Source: Cladophialophora immunda
Taxonomy: Eukaryota; Ascomycota; Eurotiomycetes; Chaetothyriales; Herpotrichiellaceae
Direction: 5' to 3'
Assembly (NCBI RefSeq): GCF_000835495.1
Contig: NW_015622547.1
Span: forward strand, 3,782,001-3,846,000
Length of the DNA: 64,000 nucleotides
This document shows positions 32,087 through 42,365 of the stretch, in pieces (the stretch's first letter is position 1; each line of letters begins with the position of its first letter). Position numbers and translations under genes: made by a program. The notes beneath the pieces are model-generated. The model searched no databases and was not told the DNA's origin. It was given only the letters and a program-made list of their open reading frames with translations.

Positions 32087-33166
32087 ATGACTGCTGCGGC
32101 CGAGGTGCAGGCTTTGCTGCGCTTCTTGACCAAAGATGCCCGCATTCCATTGGCAGAAGCCATGCCCAAGATCCACGCCCTCCGGAAACACCAACTTAAT
32201 ACGCCCGAGAACATCTCCAAGGCCGACGAGACTGATCTTAAATCCATCTTTGCTGATGAGAAGGTGCTGAAGCAGGTGATCAACGCGGCCAAGCGTGTTT
32301 CCAATCCCAAAAAGCGAGCAGCCACGCAGTCGAGTTCTCCAACCTCAAAGCGCACGAGGACAGATCAAGATCTGCCTGATGATGATGAGCTTTCTCTTGC
32401 ACTACCCCAGACAGAGATACCCATTGCCGAGCTAGAGAATATCATCATTGAGACGAACCGCGCACCCCTTTTCCTCGCCTTCACTATCGCTGTCCTTGCG
32501 TATACACATCCTGAGCAACCTGTCTCGAGTCGATGGAGCTTGGCGCAAGCAGTCGTGAGCGCAGGTGCACAGAGCAAAGCGAAATACCTTGGTCTGACAA
32601 CCGGGCCGACTGCGGAAGAAGATGGTTGGGCCCAAGGCCAACCCAAAGTCAAGATAATGGGACGTGAGGTGGCCGTGATGCGGAGGCACGTGGCTGCCTC
32701 CGTCGATGACGAGACATCTACTCCTAGTGTTGCGTTCTGGGGCCTTGATCTCGAAGCGCTTCGCAAGTCCAATGGACCTTTGATTGCTGGTAAGGACATC
32801 AAGAAATCTACCGGGCCTCCTATACACAAGCCTATTTCACCTCGAAACTACCTGCTCAAATCCATGATGGTTGTCGAGTCCGGCCCCGCGGAATCCGTAA
32901 AGGATACCGACGAGAAGAAGCCTGCCTTGAAGAAGATAACCCCAAAGGAAATGGCGAGAAGGAGGGAGGAAGCTGCCGCTATGACTCTCAAGGCGATCGA
33001 CGCAGTGTGCAAGAGTTGGGCACCCACGCTGAGCGCGCAAGAGCTTGACCAGAGAGCACAGGTGTGGTATACGCGTGTTCGGCCAGATGTCGAACAAGGC
33101 CAAGCCGGCTGGGGACAGCGAGGCCAAGTACGCCTGGCGGAAATCCTCGCACTGAGAAAGGGATAG
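32087..33166 (+). CDS. conserved fungal protein, unknown function
   Basis: An intron-free gene of 359 residues. The first 75 residues form helices with a SAP- or helix-hairpin-like pattern ('RFLTKDARIPLAEAMPKIHA', then 'ISKADETDLKSIF'). A basic linker follows with KKRAA and SKRTRT, a probable nuclear localisation signal. The central region (about 130-230) has 'APLFLAFTIAVLAYTHPEQP' and 'RWSLAQAVVSAGAQSKAKYL', and the end is charged and helical. The domain arrangement looks like a conserved ascomycete protein I have seen but cannot name; a nuclear role is suggested by the NLS-like linker and the short N-terminal motif. The in-frame extension upstream to 32012 has no ATG, so 32087 is taken as the start. 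Confidence 0.75.
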   Translation: MTAAAEVQALLRFLTKDARIPLAEAMPKIHALRKHQLNTPENISKADETDLKSIFADEKVLKQVINAAKRVSNPKKRAATQSSSPTSKRTRTDQDLPDDDELSLALPQTEIPIAELENIIIETNRAPLFLAFTIAVLAYTHPEQPVSSRWSLAQAVVSAGAQSKAKYLGLTTGPTAEEDGWAQGQPKVKIMGREVAVMRRHVAASVDDETSTPSVAFWGLDLEALRKSNGPLIAGKDIKKSTGPPIHKPISPRNYLLKSMMVVESGPAESVKDTDEKKPALKKITPKEMARRREEAAAMTLKAIDAVCKSWAPTLSAQELDQRAQVWYTRVRPDVEQGQAGWGQRGQVRLAEILALRKG

Positions 33167-33613
33167 ACCACGCATGCCATGGCAAGTCACCACATCTGAT
33201 CTACGCCACAGACTAATGGAGAAGCAAAGGCTGTCTTGATTGATGCGCGCCAAATGACACAAATGTCACGATTGCATTGCATGCTGGAAAGGCATGATGA
33301 GACTATCAGAGCATGACTGTACTCATATATTCCCATTCACTTGCACGACGGGATGCCTCCTTGTTGGCACACTTCAGCAAAACCGACCCCCATCATCACA
33401 ACTTCGCTTCAGACCTGATCCCCAGGTTACAGTCTTCCCTTTTGAATGCCATCAACGCCCAGTGCGATTTCAATTTCCGGCACCATGATTCAAGTTGCAC
33501 CTGCATCGTCTGCCTCGCACCGCTTCGGGCATTTCTGAAACGTCGCTACTTTTTGTCTTCTGATGGGCGTCCAACGTCGCCTGCCCCTGAGTGTTAGATT
33601 ATACCATATCGGA
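33167..33613. other. convergent spacer
   Basis: Between the converging 32087 gene and the small mitochondrial-type gene. No supported gene. Confidence 0.55.
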
Positions 33614-34015
33614 CTAGTTTGGGAGAGAAGACAGACCCTTCCAAAACTGCTTGTCCACCTTGTTATCGTCCTCACTCAACTGGTTTACCGTCCTCTCGTG
33701 TCGTTGTTCCAGCTCTTCGTTATGCTTCCGAACTTCCGGGTCATTCTTTTCGGCGGCGGATTTGGGGCTGTGGATTTTAGGGCTGCCACCCTGACTTGTG
33801 GACGAGCTTCCACCTTTGCCAGTTGCAGGAGCTTCTGGGCCGGGATGCTCCATGTGGGCTTTGGGGTTGTCCTTGTCGGTGCCCTGCTGCATCCCAGACT
33901 GCTCATTCCCATAAGACTGATGTGCGGATCTTCTTGGGTGTGCAGGATAGTAAAGGGCTGGGAAACGGCGAGGGACTCGGACTGGCCTCGCGGCCACACG
34001 AAGAATGGGCTGCAT
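33614..34015 (-). CDS. small, probably mitochondrial, conserved fungal protein
   Basis: A 133-residue single-exon protein. The first 40 residues are rich in Arg and Ala and free of acids ('RVAARPVRVPRRF'), as in a mitochondrial presequence. A Gly/Ser/Pro-rich middle ('HPGPEAPATGKGG') leads to a charged helical end ('VRKHNEELEQRHERTVNQL' and 'KQFWKGL'). The HPGPE segment and the C-terminal 'HN-E ... V-Q ... FWKG' pattern look conserved among filamentous ascomycetes. No enzymatic motif; function unknown. Confidence 0.65.
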   Translation of the reverse strand: MQPILRVAARPVRVPRRFPALYYPAHPRRSAHQSYGNEQSGMQQGTDKDNPKAHMEHPGPEAPATGKGGSSSTSQGGSPKIHSPKSAAEKNDPEVRKHNEELEQRHERTVNQLSEDDNKVDKQFWKGLSSLPN

Positions 34016-34445
34016 TTTGGCTGCTTCAGTGAAGGTTTTGGTGGATGGTAGAAATTTCGGCAGCAGAAGATATGGGCAGACTCCAGCTCAGAAGTACGCT
34101 GGAAGTGAAGGTCAAAAGGCCATGGAAACTTGCAAGGAGTGCCACTGATGATCCTCTGATGCATTGCGTCGACTTGATGACTTCATGGAATGCCAAGCCT
34201 GCTATTGATGGTATTGAATACTACTACGAACCGCAGGGGGCTGATCACAGCCTTGCCCACGTTTCTCGGACCTGCACAACCAACATGGATTAACTACTTG
34301 CTTGAAAGCCGCAAGCCAGAAGCTAGAGGGGTTTCTTGTCCTTTGCTCCCCGGGAAGACTACTAGATACCTAGCATCGTCCTGTACAGACCGGTAGCAGT
34401 GCCTGCGCCACAAGCATCGGATTTGTTCTTCGCTCTAAGTGATGG

Positions 34446-34453
34446 TGACGTCA
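34446..34453. promoter_or_regulatory. CRE octamer TGACGTCA (distal)
   Basis: Perfect palindromic ATF/CREB site, 487 bp upstream of the Ish1-type start codon. Confidence 0.7.
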
Positions 34454-34778
34454 GGCTGAGTTTTTCGCGTGTCTTGCTTTCCCCGCATCACGAATCGCGT
34501 CAGTTGTTGGCGTCACGCACCTGAAGCTCTGCTGCTGTTTTGTTTCGTCGGACTCGTGTCCCGCAACATCTGACTGGATCTGCGTTGGCAGTAAAAGGCA
34601 CATTAAGCACCCCTAAAAGTACCTAGACATCCACTTAGATGGCTTCCTGTAAGGTAAAATCTTTGGTGCCTCGCTGCTTGTGACCTGGGCCTTGACCTGC
34701 CTGTGGCGCCACTTCTGCCTCATCTCCCACCTGCCCTTCCATCACTGCCCATCAACCAGTCAAACTGTGAACAAACTC

Positions 34779-34786
34779 TGACGTCA
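34779..34786. promoter_or_regulatory. CRE octamer TGACGTCA (proximal)
   Basis: Second perfect ATF/CREB octamer, 154 bp upstream of the Ish1-type start codon, a usual distance for an active upstream element in fungi. Confidence 0.75.
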
Positions 34787-34932
34787 AGGCTGGCACAAAC
34801 ATTCAATCTGTCAACTTTGCCTGGACTTCTTCTCTTCGACCTTTTAAGTCCTCTGTTTCAGACAATATCACCTCTCTAACTCTCCTCATCTCCATCACCT
34901 ACCCGAAGACACCCCGAAATCAAACTGCGACC

Positions 34933-36608
34933 ATGAGGTTCTCCCTCACCAAGTTCCTCGTCGTCGCTCTGGCTTCGACCGAGGTCGTTGTTGCCAGTAC
35001 TTGGTTCAGCAAAGCTGGTATGGCCACTGTCCGCGCGATGCCCACAGCGACACTGCTGACCTCCTTTTAGCTTACAACAAGTGGCATGAGACCGAGCTCG
35101 AGCGCTGGCTCTCCGATCACGATGTTCCCTACCCTACTCCTGCGGATAGAAAAGACCTCGAGAACCTCGTCAAAGAGAATTGGCAGGCCAAGGTGGTCGA
35201 CCCTGTCGCCACAGCTGGGGACAAGACAAGTGATAGCTACCACAGCGTCAAGGACTGGATCTTTGACAGGTGAGGCTCTACTGGCTCCTTTTGCCTGTCG
35301 TCATCGCTAATTTTCAATAGTTGGACCGAGTCGTCTTTGAAAAGCTTCCTTGATCACCACAACATCCCTGCTCCCCAACCACGTACCAGAGATACCCTCT
35401 TGACTACTGTCCGCCAGCACTACGATGGCGTTGCAAAACAGCTGGGAGAGTACGCCTCCTATCCGGGTGACTGGCTCTACTCGACTTGGTCCGAATCCGA
35501 GCTCAAGGAGTTCCTCGATGAGCGCGGTATCCCTGTTCCACAGCCCACCACTCGAGACAAGCTTATCGCCCATGTTCGCCGCAATGCTCGATTGGCCTCC
35601 CTCAACATGTCATCCGCTGCGTCTGCTGCGAGTGCGTCTTATTCCAGTGCCAGCTCTGTAGCGAGCAAATCCGCCTCCAGTGCACAGGCCAGCCTTAGCG
35701 ATGCTCTGTTCGACGCTTGGTCTGACAGTCAGTTGAAGGAATTCCTTGACAGCCACGGTGTTCCTGTTCCACAGGGTAGCCGCAAGAACGAACTCATTGC
35801 ATTGGCTCGCAAACAACGTTCGAAGCTTGAGGCGAGCGGCTCCTCGCTTTCCAGCACGGCCGCGTCTGGATTCGGTGCTGCGACTTCTTCGGCGGGCAAT
35901 GAGTTTGCAAAGGCAACTGATGATGCTTCTCTTATGGCCGAAGATGCGTTCAACAAGGCTGTGGATACTTGGTCTGATTCTCGCCTCAAAGCTTACCTAG
36001 ACTCCCGTGGGGTTCCAGTTCCTCAAGGTAGCAAGCGGGACGAGCTTTTGAAGCAAGTTCGATTGAACAAACACAAGGCTGCTACTGGCTGGTCGGCGTG
36101 GACATTTGACACTTGGACTCTTGAGAATCTACAGAAGTACCTGGAGGCCCACGGCAAGAAATACAAGAAGAACGCCAAGGCAAGCCGCGAGGACCTCATC
36201 AGACAGGCTCAAGATTCCTACGCCTCTGCTTCCAAGAGCGGCGGGACAAACTACGCATCGGTCACCAGCTACCTGGCGAAGCAGACCGACTCCGCCAAGG
36301 ACACAGCCTTTGATACTTGGTCTGACAGCGAGTTGAAATCGTATCTCGACAGCTATGGCGTCCCCAACTACCAGGGCTCGACCACCAATGAGCTCCGCGC
36401 CCAAGCCAAGAAGCAATACAACTATTTCAAGTACGGCACATCGACGCCCTCAGGAACCATTTTTGAACGAATTAAGAGCGGACTGCAATGGGTTCTTGGA
36501 CAAGCCCAAGGTACTGCTGCCACGGCATCTGCATCTGCATCCAAGTCCGCCAGTTCAGTAGCCAGCGCTGCTTCCAAGAGTGCCACAAGCGCTAAACATG
36601 AATTGTAG
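34933..36608 (+). CDS. Ish1/Msc1-type stress protein with seven repeats
   Basis: Exons 34933-35017, 35071-35269 and 35321-36608 join in phase to give 523 residues. A signal peptide covers residues 1-21. Seven Ish1-type repeats follow, with the core W-S/T-x-S-x-L-K-x-F/Y-L-D-x-x-G-I/V-P-x-P, each followed by a helix ending in basic residues: 'WHETELERWLSDHDVP', 'WTESSLKSFLDHHNIP', 'WSESELKEFLDERGIP', 'WSDSQLKEFLDSHGVP', 'WSDSRLKAYLDSRGVP', 'WTLENLQKYLEAHGKK' and 'WSDSELKSYLDSYGVP'. Ser/Ala-rich linkers separate the later ones, and the tail is also Ser/Ala-rich. Yeast Msc1 and fission yeast Ish1 belong to this family, sit at the nuclear envelope/ER and are stress-linked. The two CRE octamers upstream fit stress MAPK control. 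Confidence 0.92.
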
Positions 36609-36896
36609 GCGTGGATGGAAGGAATGACGAATACCCTTAGATGGAGATGGCTCTCATCCAGTGGCGACACAAGGACCCGGAGGAGTTGGTTCGGTGAGGG
36701 ATCATTCAATGGAGGACCAAGGCATGAGTTTGGCTGGTGAACAGGCTTACGAGACTGTACCTTTAGAGCTTCTTAGCTACGATAACAGATACCATGAACG
36801 TGAAAAAAACATGCTTGTACCGGAACATCTTTTGCTTTTGCCCATTCAAGGTCTTTTCCTATCTCATCTCTCGGAAGATCCGGGAGTGTCGTAAAA

Positions 36897-37439
36897 CTAG
36901 TGGAAGTCGGTCTTTCGGAAAGGGAGCAATTTGCCTACCACCAGATACTGGATTGAAACATTAGTATACTTGATGCCGACCATTTTCTTGCTAGAATATG
37001 TGCCAGTCGAATGAGCACTCACCTTCTCGTCAAATCTCTCGATCCACCCATTCAAGTTGTCCACCTGCTCGGGGGTCAAATCGTCACACGGGTCCAACGG
37101 CCCATCCAGGTCCTTGGTCAACATCTCCTCGTCGAAGCTCTGGCAGGCCAGGCCCCTCGTGGCGTCCCTGCCGGCGAAGTTCTCGTACGGGCCGCCGGGT
37201 CCGTAGAAGTTGCGGCCGGAGGAGACGTCATACACCTTTCCGCGGACGGCCAGGTAGACGGGGGAGTTGTCGGTGCCGTTGTTCTTGAGCAGGGTGCGCG
37301 GGGTGAAGGTCTTGAAGACGATGGGCTGGGGCCCCGGCGGGAGGGATGGCGCCGACTGTGGGCGCAGGCGCAGGTATGCGAGCGTCAGGATCAGGACGAG
37401 GAGCGTCAGGTTGAGCGGCGTGAGGAGCGGGGTCGCCAC
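36897..37439 (-). CDS. DAP1: cytochrome b5-like heme protein, MAPR/Dap1 type
   Basis: Membrane-associated progesterone-receptor family. Dap1 binds heme through Tyr and supports cytochrome P450 enzymes such as Erg11/CYP51 in ergosterol synthesis, at the ER. Exons 37439-37023 and 36947-36897 join in phase to give 155 residues. One N-terminal membrane anchor (about residues 8-24) is followed by a Pro-rich linker and the cyt-b5-like fold: 'FTPRTL', 'VYLAVRGKVYDVSSG', 'NFYGPGGPYENFAGRDATRG', 'LACQSFD' and 'GWIERFDEK', then 'YLVVGKL' from exon 2. The lack of the cytochrome b5 His pair and the Tyr in the YGPGGPY block fit MAPR rather than true b5. Unspliced, the frame would run on for about 40 residues through the intron, so the intron is easy to miss. 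Confidence 0.88.
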   Translation of the reverse strand: MATPLLTPLNLTLLVLILTLAYLRLRPQSAPSLPPGPQPIVFKTFTPRTLLKNNGTDNSPVYLAVRGKVYDVSSGRNFYGPGGPYENFAGRDATRGLACQSFDEEMLTKDLDGPLDPCDDLTPEQVDNLNGWIERFDEKVSAHSTGTYSSKKMVGIKYTNVSIQYLVVGKLLPFRKTDFH

Positions 37440-39138
37440 TGCGAAGCTGTAGTGTGGTACCGCTGTGTTAGCAACAATGGCAAAGTCCAGAGATATGGCC
37501 TGTCACAGGTTCGGAGCCCGTACAATGTCTCCCGCATGATCTTGTGATGTGCTTCGACTTCTGTGACCATGCCCTCGCGTTAGCCCGACGGATGCCATTG
37601 AGGTTAGGAGGGGTGGGGAGGGAGAATCGCGAACCTGGGGGAATCTGGCTCATCTTTGCGGTTTGCACCAGTGCGATATGCTTGACCCCTCCCTTTTCTG
37701 ATCAAGTTCGAGATATGGTTGCAGAAGGTCAGCTGTAGAAAAAAGTGAGAGCAGACGGGTGTCTGAAATAGATATCAGCTTTCAAAAAGTGGCCACGCCG
37801 TGCAAGAGGGCCGATGAGAAGAACCCAAAGTCCCGCATCTTGGTTCCGAAGGTGGAGGGAGGTGCCGTTTCTCCAAGAAGGGAAAGTATCCCGGATATGA
37901 GGTCAGCGGATTTGGTTCGCTAGCATATTCTTAGCGTCGAGCTGTTCACTCTGCACCCTGTATGCAAACAGGAAGCATTTGACCTCCATGGATGCCGCGA
38001 TTCTTCTCCACGACCACCACCAGCTCCCCGCTTCGTGCTGTTGATCCATGGAATCTACTGGAAGGCTCTGTCGACAGTGAATGCATATTTTCCACGCATA
38101 TCATTGTGGTCCGCTGGCGGGTTCCAGCCGGGTAGGTCGGGTGTTGAAAACTTCAGCCTTGTCTCTGTAAGTATGGAGTAACGTCTGTCTCCTCTATTGA
38201 GTTTATCGCGCAATCAGCGAGAACCTGCCGAAGAAAACATCCTGTCCCACAAAGGCTATTGACCCACACCACCTTTCTCCGGCGATTCAAGTTCTCTGTT
38301 GAGACTAAATTACTGGGCCGTTGGGGACCTTGAGCGCATCCTCTTCCGGTGTATCTCCATACCCCTAGCCCAACTTTACGATCCGAGGAGAAAAGTGCTA
38401 TGACGGGTGGCCTGCATGGTACCTGGATATCCGACACTTGCACAACCCGAAATGTCGCCGGCGCACTTGAAGACATGATTGGCACTCCCGCTTCTTCCGA
38501 ATTGCCCTGGTGGAGAGGTCTGTCCTTGCCCGAAGGCTGAATCAGAACTTTGATTAACGAGATTTATTTGATCACTGACTGGACCAGGCCGTTCTTTCCA
38601 TGCCTTGAATTTTGCTGTGCTGGGATGAGAAGGGAGACATGAGGAGGCGATCCTACGACTGAAGTTGGATACGGTCTATCCGGTTATGTTCACTGTTCAG
38701 ATACGGCACTTAGCATAGGCTCCCCAAACGGATCTTCGCGCCCTCCAGCTTGATTCATAACCGTGTTTTTTCATCCCCCCATTCTAGAAATCTGTCTTTG
38801 CGATGTCTTATGGAAGCCACTTACCGTTGTAGCAACTTTACAATACTGCGGGAATGCTGGGCTATTTCCAAGACGGCACACTACACTATATTTGAGGTGA
38901 AGTTGAACCTCATGGTGGCCGAGCTGGACATTGGGATAACTGCTGCCATCATTCCGGGCTGTCGAGGTTTGTTCATGGATAAGTCTGAGAGGAGGCCAAA
39001 GGCCACTCGCTCCGCTACAGCCGGCGCTTGCTTCGATATCCAGGTCGGGTCAGCGGAATTAACTCTTGGATTATAATATTATTCAAGACATCCCCTAGGA
39101 CCAAAACAATCCCAAGTATAAGGTACGCGGTTGGTCTT
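37440..39138. other. 1.7 kb intergenic region
   Basis: The longest gene-free stretch. Small ORFs on both strands lack domains and splice partners. I see no RNA gene or transposon ends. A GAAAA-rich and a TTTTTTCATCCCCCC stretch (near 38766) are the only compositional features. Confidence 0.5.
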
Positions 39139-41451
39139 TCAAGCGATCCGCTGGATATCATCGTCATCATCATCATGGACTCTTCGGTCAGAGCTTTCCC
39201 CGGATAATCTGTCAATCTCGGTCTCAAGTATCTTCAGTCCTCCGTCATCCTGTTGCTCCGGCGGATCTCCTCTGAGAATGATTGGCTTTGTGGGGGACTC
39301 TTCTTTACCAGCGCCCATCCTTGACAACGATATCCGCTCTCCAGAGAGCGTTCCTTCGCCCCCGTCAATGTCATCATATTCAGCGCTGCGGTTGCGCGTG
39401 GGGAAAAGCCACTGAAATAACACCACAGGCGTGCAAGAAACCCACATCAACCCCATTCGCGACTTTGGATGGTGGTCTTCGTCGTGGTCGCTCGCTTCTT
39501 CGCCTTCCAGTGCTCTGGGCTCCTCACCGGCCAGCTTCTCAAGCGACCGCCCCATCGTTTCCGGGATCAGGAAGGAGCAGAGCAAACCCAACAGTGCAAA
39601 AGCCCCAAGTATCTGAATGACGTGGGGGAGCCATGGTGAAGCGTCGGTCTCGCCCTTTTCAAATCCGATGCCTCGCAATGGCCCCGTCAGCGCCTGGGCG
39701 AGAACTGCACCGACTTTTCCAGAGGCTGCGGCCAGTCCGTGGCAAGTGCTCCTGTATCTCGTAGGAAAGCACTCACCAGGGACAATAAAGGTCGTCGAAT
39801 TAGGACCTGCTCAAAAATATCAATCAAGGGTGCAGTGTGGGTTTCGAGACCATCACTTACCAAAATTGACAAAGAACAGGATCAGGACAAACACAGCCAC
39901 CCGTGAAGCGTCGGACATGCTCTCGAAAGAGCTCCCCAGAATCAGAAGGAGGATGGTGATCATGGCGAATCCTCCCACCTGGATCGATTTGCGTCCGATT
40001 CTGTCCACGAGCAGGATTGCACAGATGGAGCCAGGTATAGCGCCGGCAACCACCAGGACCAAATTGCCGACCGCGCCGTTGCGGAGGATCGTGTATAATC
40101 TTGTAGGGTCGCTGTTGTGGACGGACCCGAACCCCATTTTCTGGAGGAAGATGGTGTTATTCAAAGCCAGGGCATAATAAGCCACATCCAAGAAGAACCA
40201 CGATCCGCAGGTCCCAAGGAGAATCCAGCCATTGAAGCCTTGTCGGAAGTATCGCCTGAAGTCGCTCCATGAAGACTGTGGTACAACGGCAGCATCAAGG
40301 CCGCCCAGAGTCTCACCGGGTCTCAAGCCGGCGCGAATCTCCCTTCTCTCATCCTCGACTTCTCCTTGTCCAGTTCTGGGACCAATCGTGTTTTGAATCC
40401 ACCCTTTGTAGTCGGCAAAGCCCTGCTCCACATCACGATTCACGTCAAAGGTGTATCGAGGGGTTTCAGGGATGGTCAGTCGATAATACAGTGCGAATGC
40501 CGCAGGAACGGCACCGACCCCGATGATGATCCGCCACATTCTGTCCACGGCCAGTTGTGCAGCAGGGGTTTGAGTGCAGGCACTGTCCTGACAGACATTT
40601 TTGTCGTTGTCAATCTGGTCTTTGAATGCTGCAATCACGATCGTGGCAACCAGACTGGCGATGAACTGACCAAGAGCCTGGGTCGAGAACACGGCAGCAA
40701 CCATTGTGCCTCTCCATTTGGTCGACGCAAACTCCGAAGTGATGATGTTTGCAAGAGGGTAATCGCCCCCGATACCGATACCCATGAGAATTCTCCAAAA
40801 CACCAACAGCCCTGTTATGCCGATTGCTGACGAAGGACCCGTGATGCATTGGCCCAGAGTTGCCAGTCCGATGATTAGCAACTCATACCCATACATACGC
40901 TTTCTTCCCACCCTGTCAGCAAGGAAACCGAAGAACAACTGCCCGATAACGGTGCCGACAGATGTCATGACCTTGATCAAGGTATCGTCGACCTGGGGGA
41001 TCTTGTTCCCATGCTCCGGGAAGTAACAAAACCCACTTTCCAATATCTATTAGCGCATGCAGATGATAAAGAGCCTTGCGACAAGGGCTTCGTCACAGAA
41101 GAAAGGAGAGAAGAGGTTTTTACATCATGTCAGATACCAGATTGATGGCAAAAATCTGGCGGAGTCGTCAGCATCGTCGAACGAAGCAGTCCCCTCGAGA
41201 GATCACAGACATCATAACTATCAGTCAGGAAGCCAGTCCCCGCCACCAGGATCGCTCGAACATGAGCACGGCTGAAAGATCGTTCATTGATATCCCGCAA
41301 AATGAGACGACGACGAAGGGTAGGATCCTTTTGCAATATCAATCAGCGTCAAAATGCACACCGCGTATCGCGCAACTTCACACGCTCCACTTACCTGGAT
41401 ATGCTTGTACTCATCCTCCAAGTCTCGAAAGGCTTTATGCCTCTTCACCAT
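39139..41451 (-). CDS. Pho84-like inorganic phosphate:H+ permease
   Basis: High-affinity phosphate transporter of the PHS family of MFS, in the plasma membrane. Five exons join in phase: 41451-41395, 41327-41211, 41155-41124, 41035-39861 and 39806-39139, giving 682 residues. Family blocks include 'ILVAGTGFLTDSYDIFAINL', 'TVIGQLFFGFLADRVGRKRM', 'GIGIGGDYPLA' (the G-G-D-Y-P-L phosphate-porter signature), 'LTIPETPRYT', 'CGSWFFLDVAYYALALNN', 'PGECFPTRYRSTCHGLAAA' and 'FLIPETMGRSLE'. The 32-nt third exon is easily missed. The C-terminal tail is about 110 residues longer than usual, with a DHDEDHH patch and an ending DDDDDD run. No CACGTG (NUC-1/Pho4) site is seen just upstream, only CACGTT near 42018 and 42081. 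Confidence 0.92.
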
Positions 41452-42365
41452 GATGGCTGTTTGTCGGGCTGTCAAGCTCTGGTTTCTTCACAAATCTGAC
41501 GACATCAGGCTGAGGGACCGTGGGCAGCAAATTCGCGTTCACCCACTGCACCGGGCTGACAAGAGTCGAATGGAAGATAGTGTTACTGTTTAATTTGGAA
41601 CCAGGAACTAGAGTCCATGGATGTGCGCAGGCTACAAAATCACTCAATCGTGCTGGGTTCGCCTTGCTAATAGCCCAACCGCAGAGGTTCCTCTAGAATA
41701 GGGATGGTTGTTATTGCCTTCGCTTCCACATTCAACGACCAGGGGCCGCCATGGGGCGCAGCATACGAGTACAGGCTACAAGCTCTAGCAGTTCAACTAG
41801 CCAGCCTTATGCGAAAGCCGGTGAGCCCCTGAACCCTGCGGTGTGTACGCGCCCGGTTGCCCTGCTGTTGGAGGTACCATTGGGCCATTGGGCCAGCTCA
41901 ACGCCCGAGCTCCATATCGCGCACCGCCAAATGACCGGAACCAAGATTCCCTCTCAACCAGGCCGTTCCAACTTGAGCCATAAAGACAACACAGCCGTTG
42001 CCCTGTCTCACACCCTTGCACGTTGCTATCTCCTGATTGAAGCTAGCGCGGGGTCCTGGTAGCGAGGCGCACTTGGTGCCCACGTTTCCGGCGTTCTGAT
42101 TCCAATTGGCCCGATTTGTATGACTTGGTCGAAGATGCACACGTCGACAAATTCGAGGCTCAGGCAAGGATCCTCTGCCACGCGCGGAAGCTGCCGACGA
42201 ACCTCGCCCAACCCGCTGACAATGGCCACGCTGATGACTCTACCTCCCGGGGCCTGTTGGTCCATGGGGGCTCGCTATGTTCAGTTGACGGCATTGGCTT
42301 TTTGAGGGGACATTTCCAGAGTTGATTGCTTCTGCTTGGTGACCTTGCTTCCTTGTAGTTGTCCT
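41452..42365. promoter_or_regulatory. divergent promoter, phosphate permease | 42366 gene
   Basis: A 914 bp region with no coding evidence. CACGTT, a weak Pho4-like core, occurs near 42018 and 42081. Confidence 0.4.

Larger units (their letters stand above)
34016..34932. promoter_or_regulatory. promoter region of the Ish1-type gene
   Basis: A divergent region of 917 bp. It carries two perfect TGACGTCA octamers and a related GGCGTCAC near 34509. STRE-like CCCCT is at about 34610. The last 100 bases before the start are C/T-rich with CATCTCC and CACC runs, a typical fungal 5' UTR. Confidence 0.6.
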
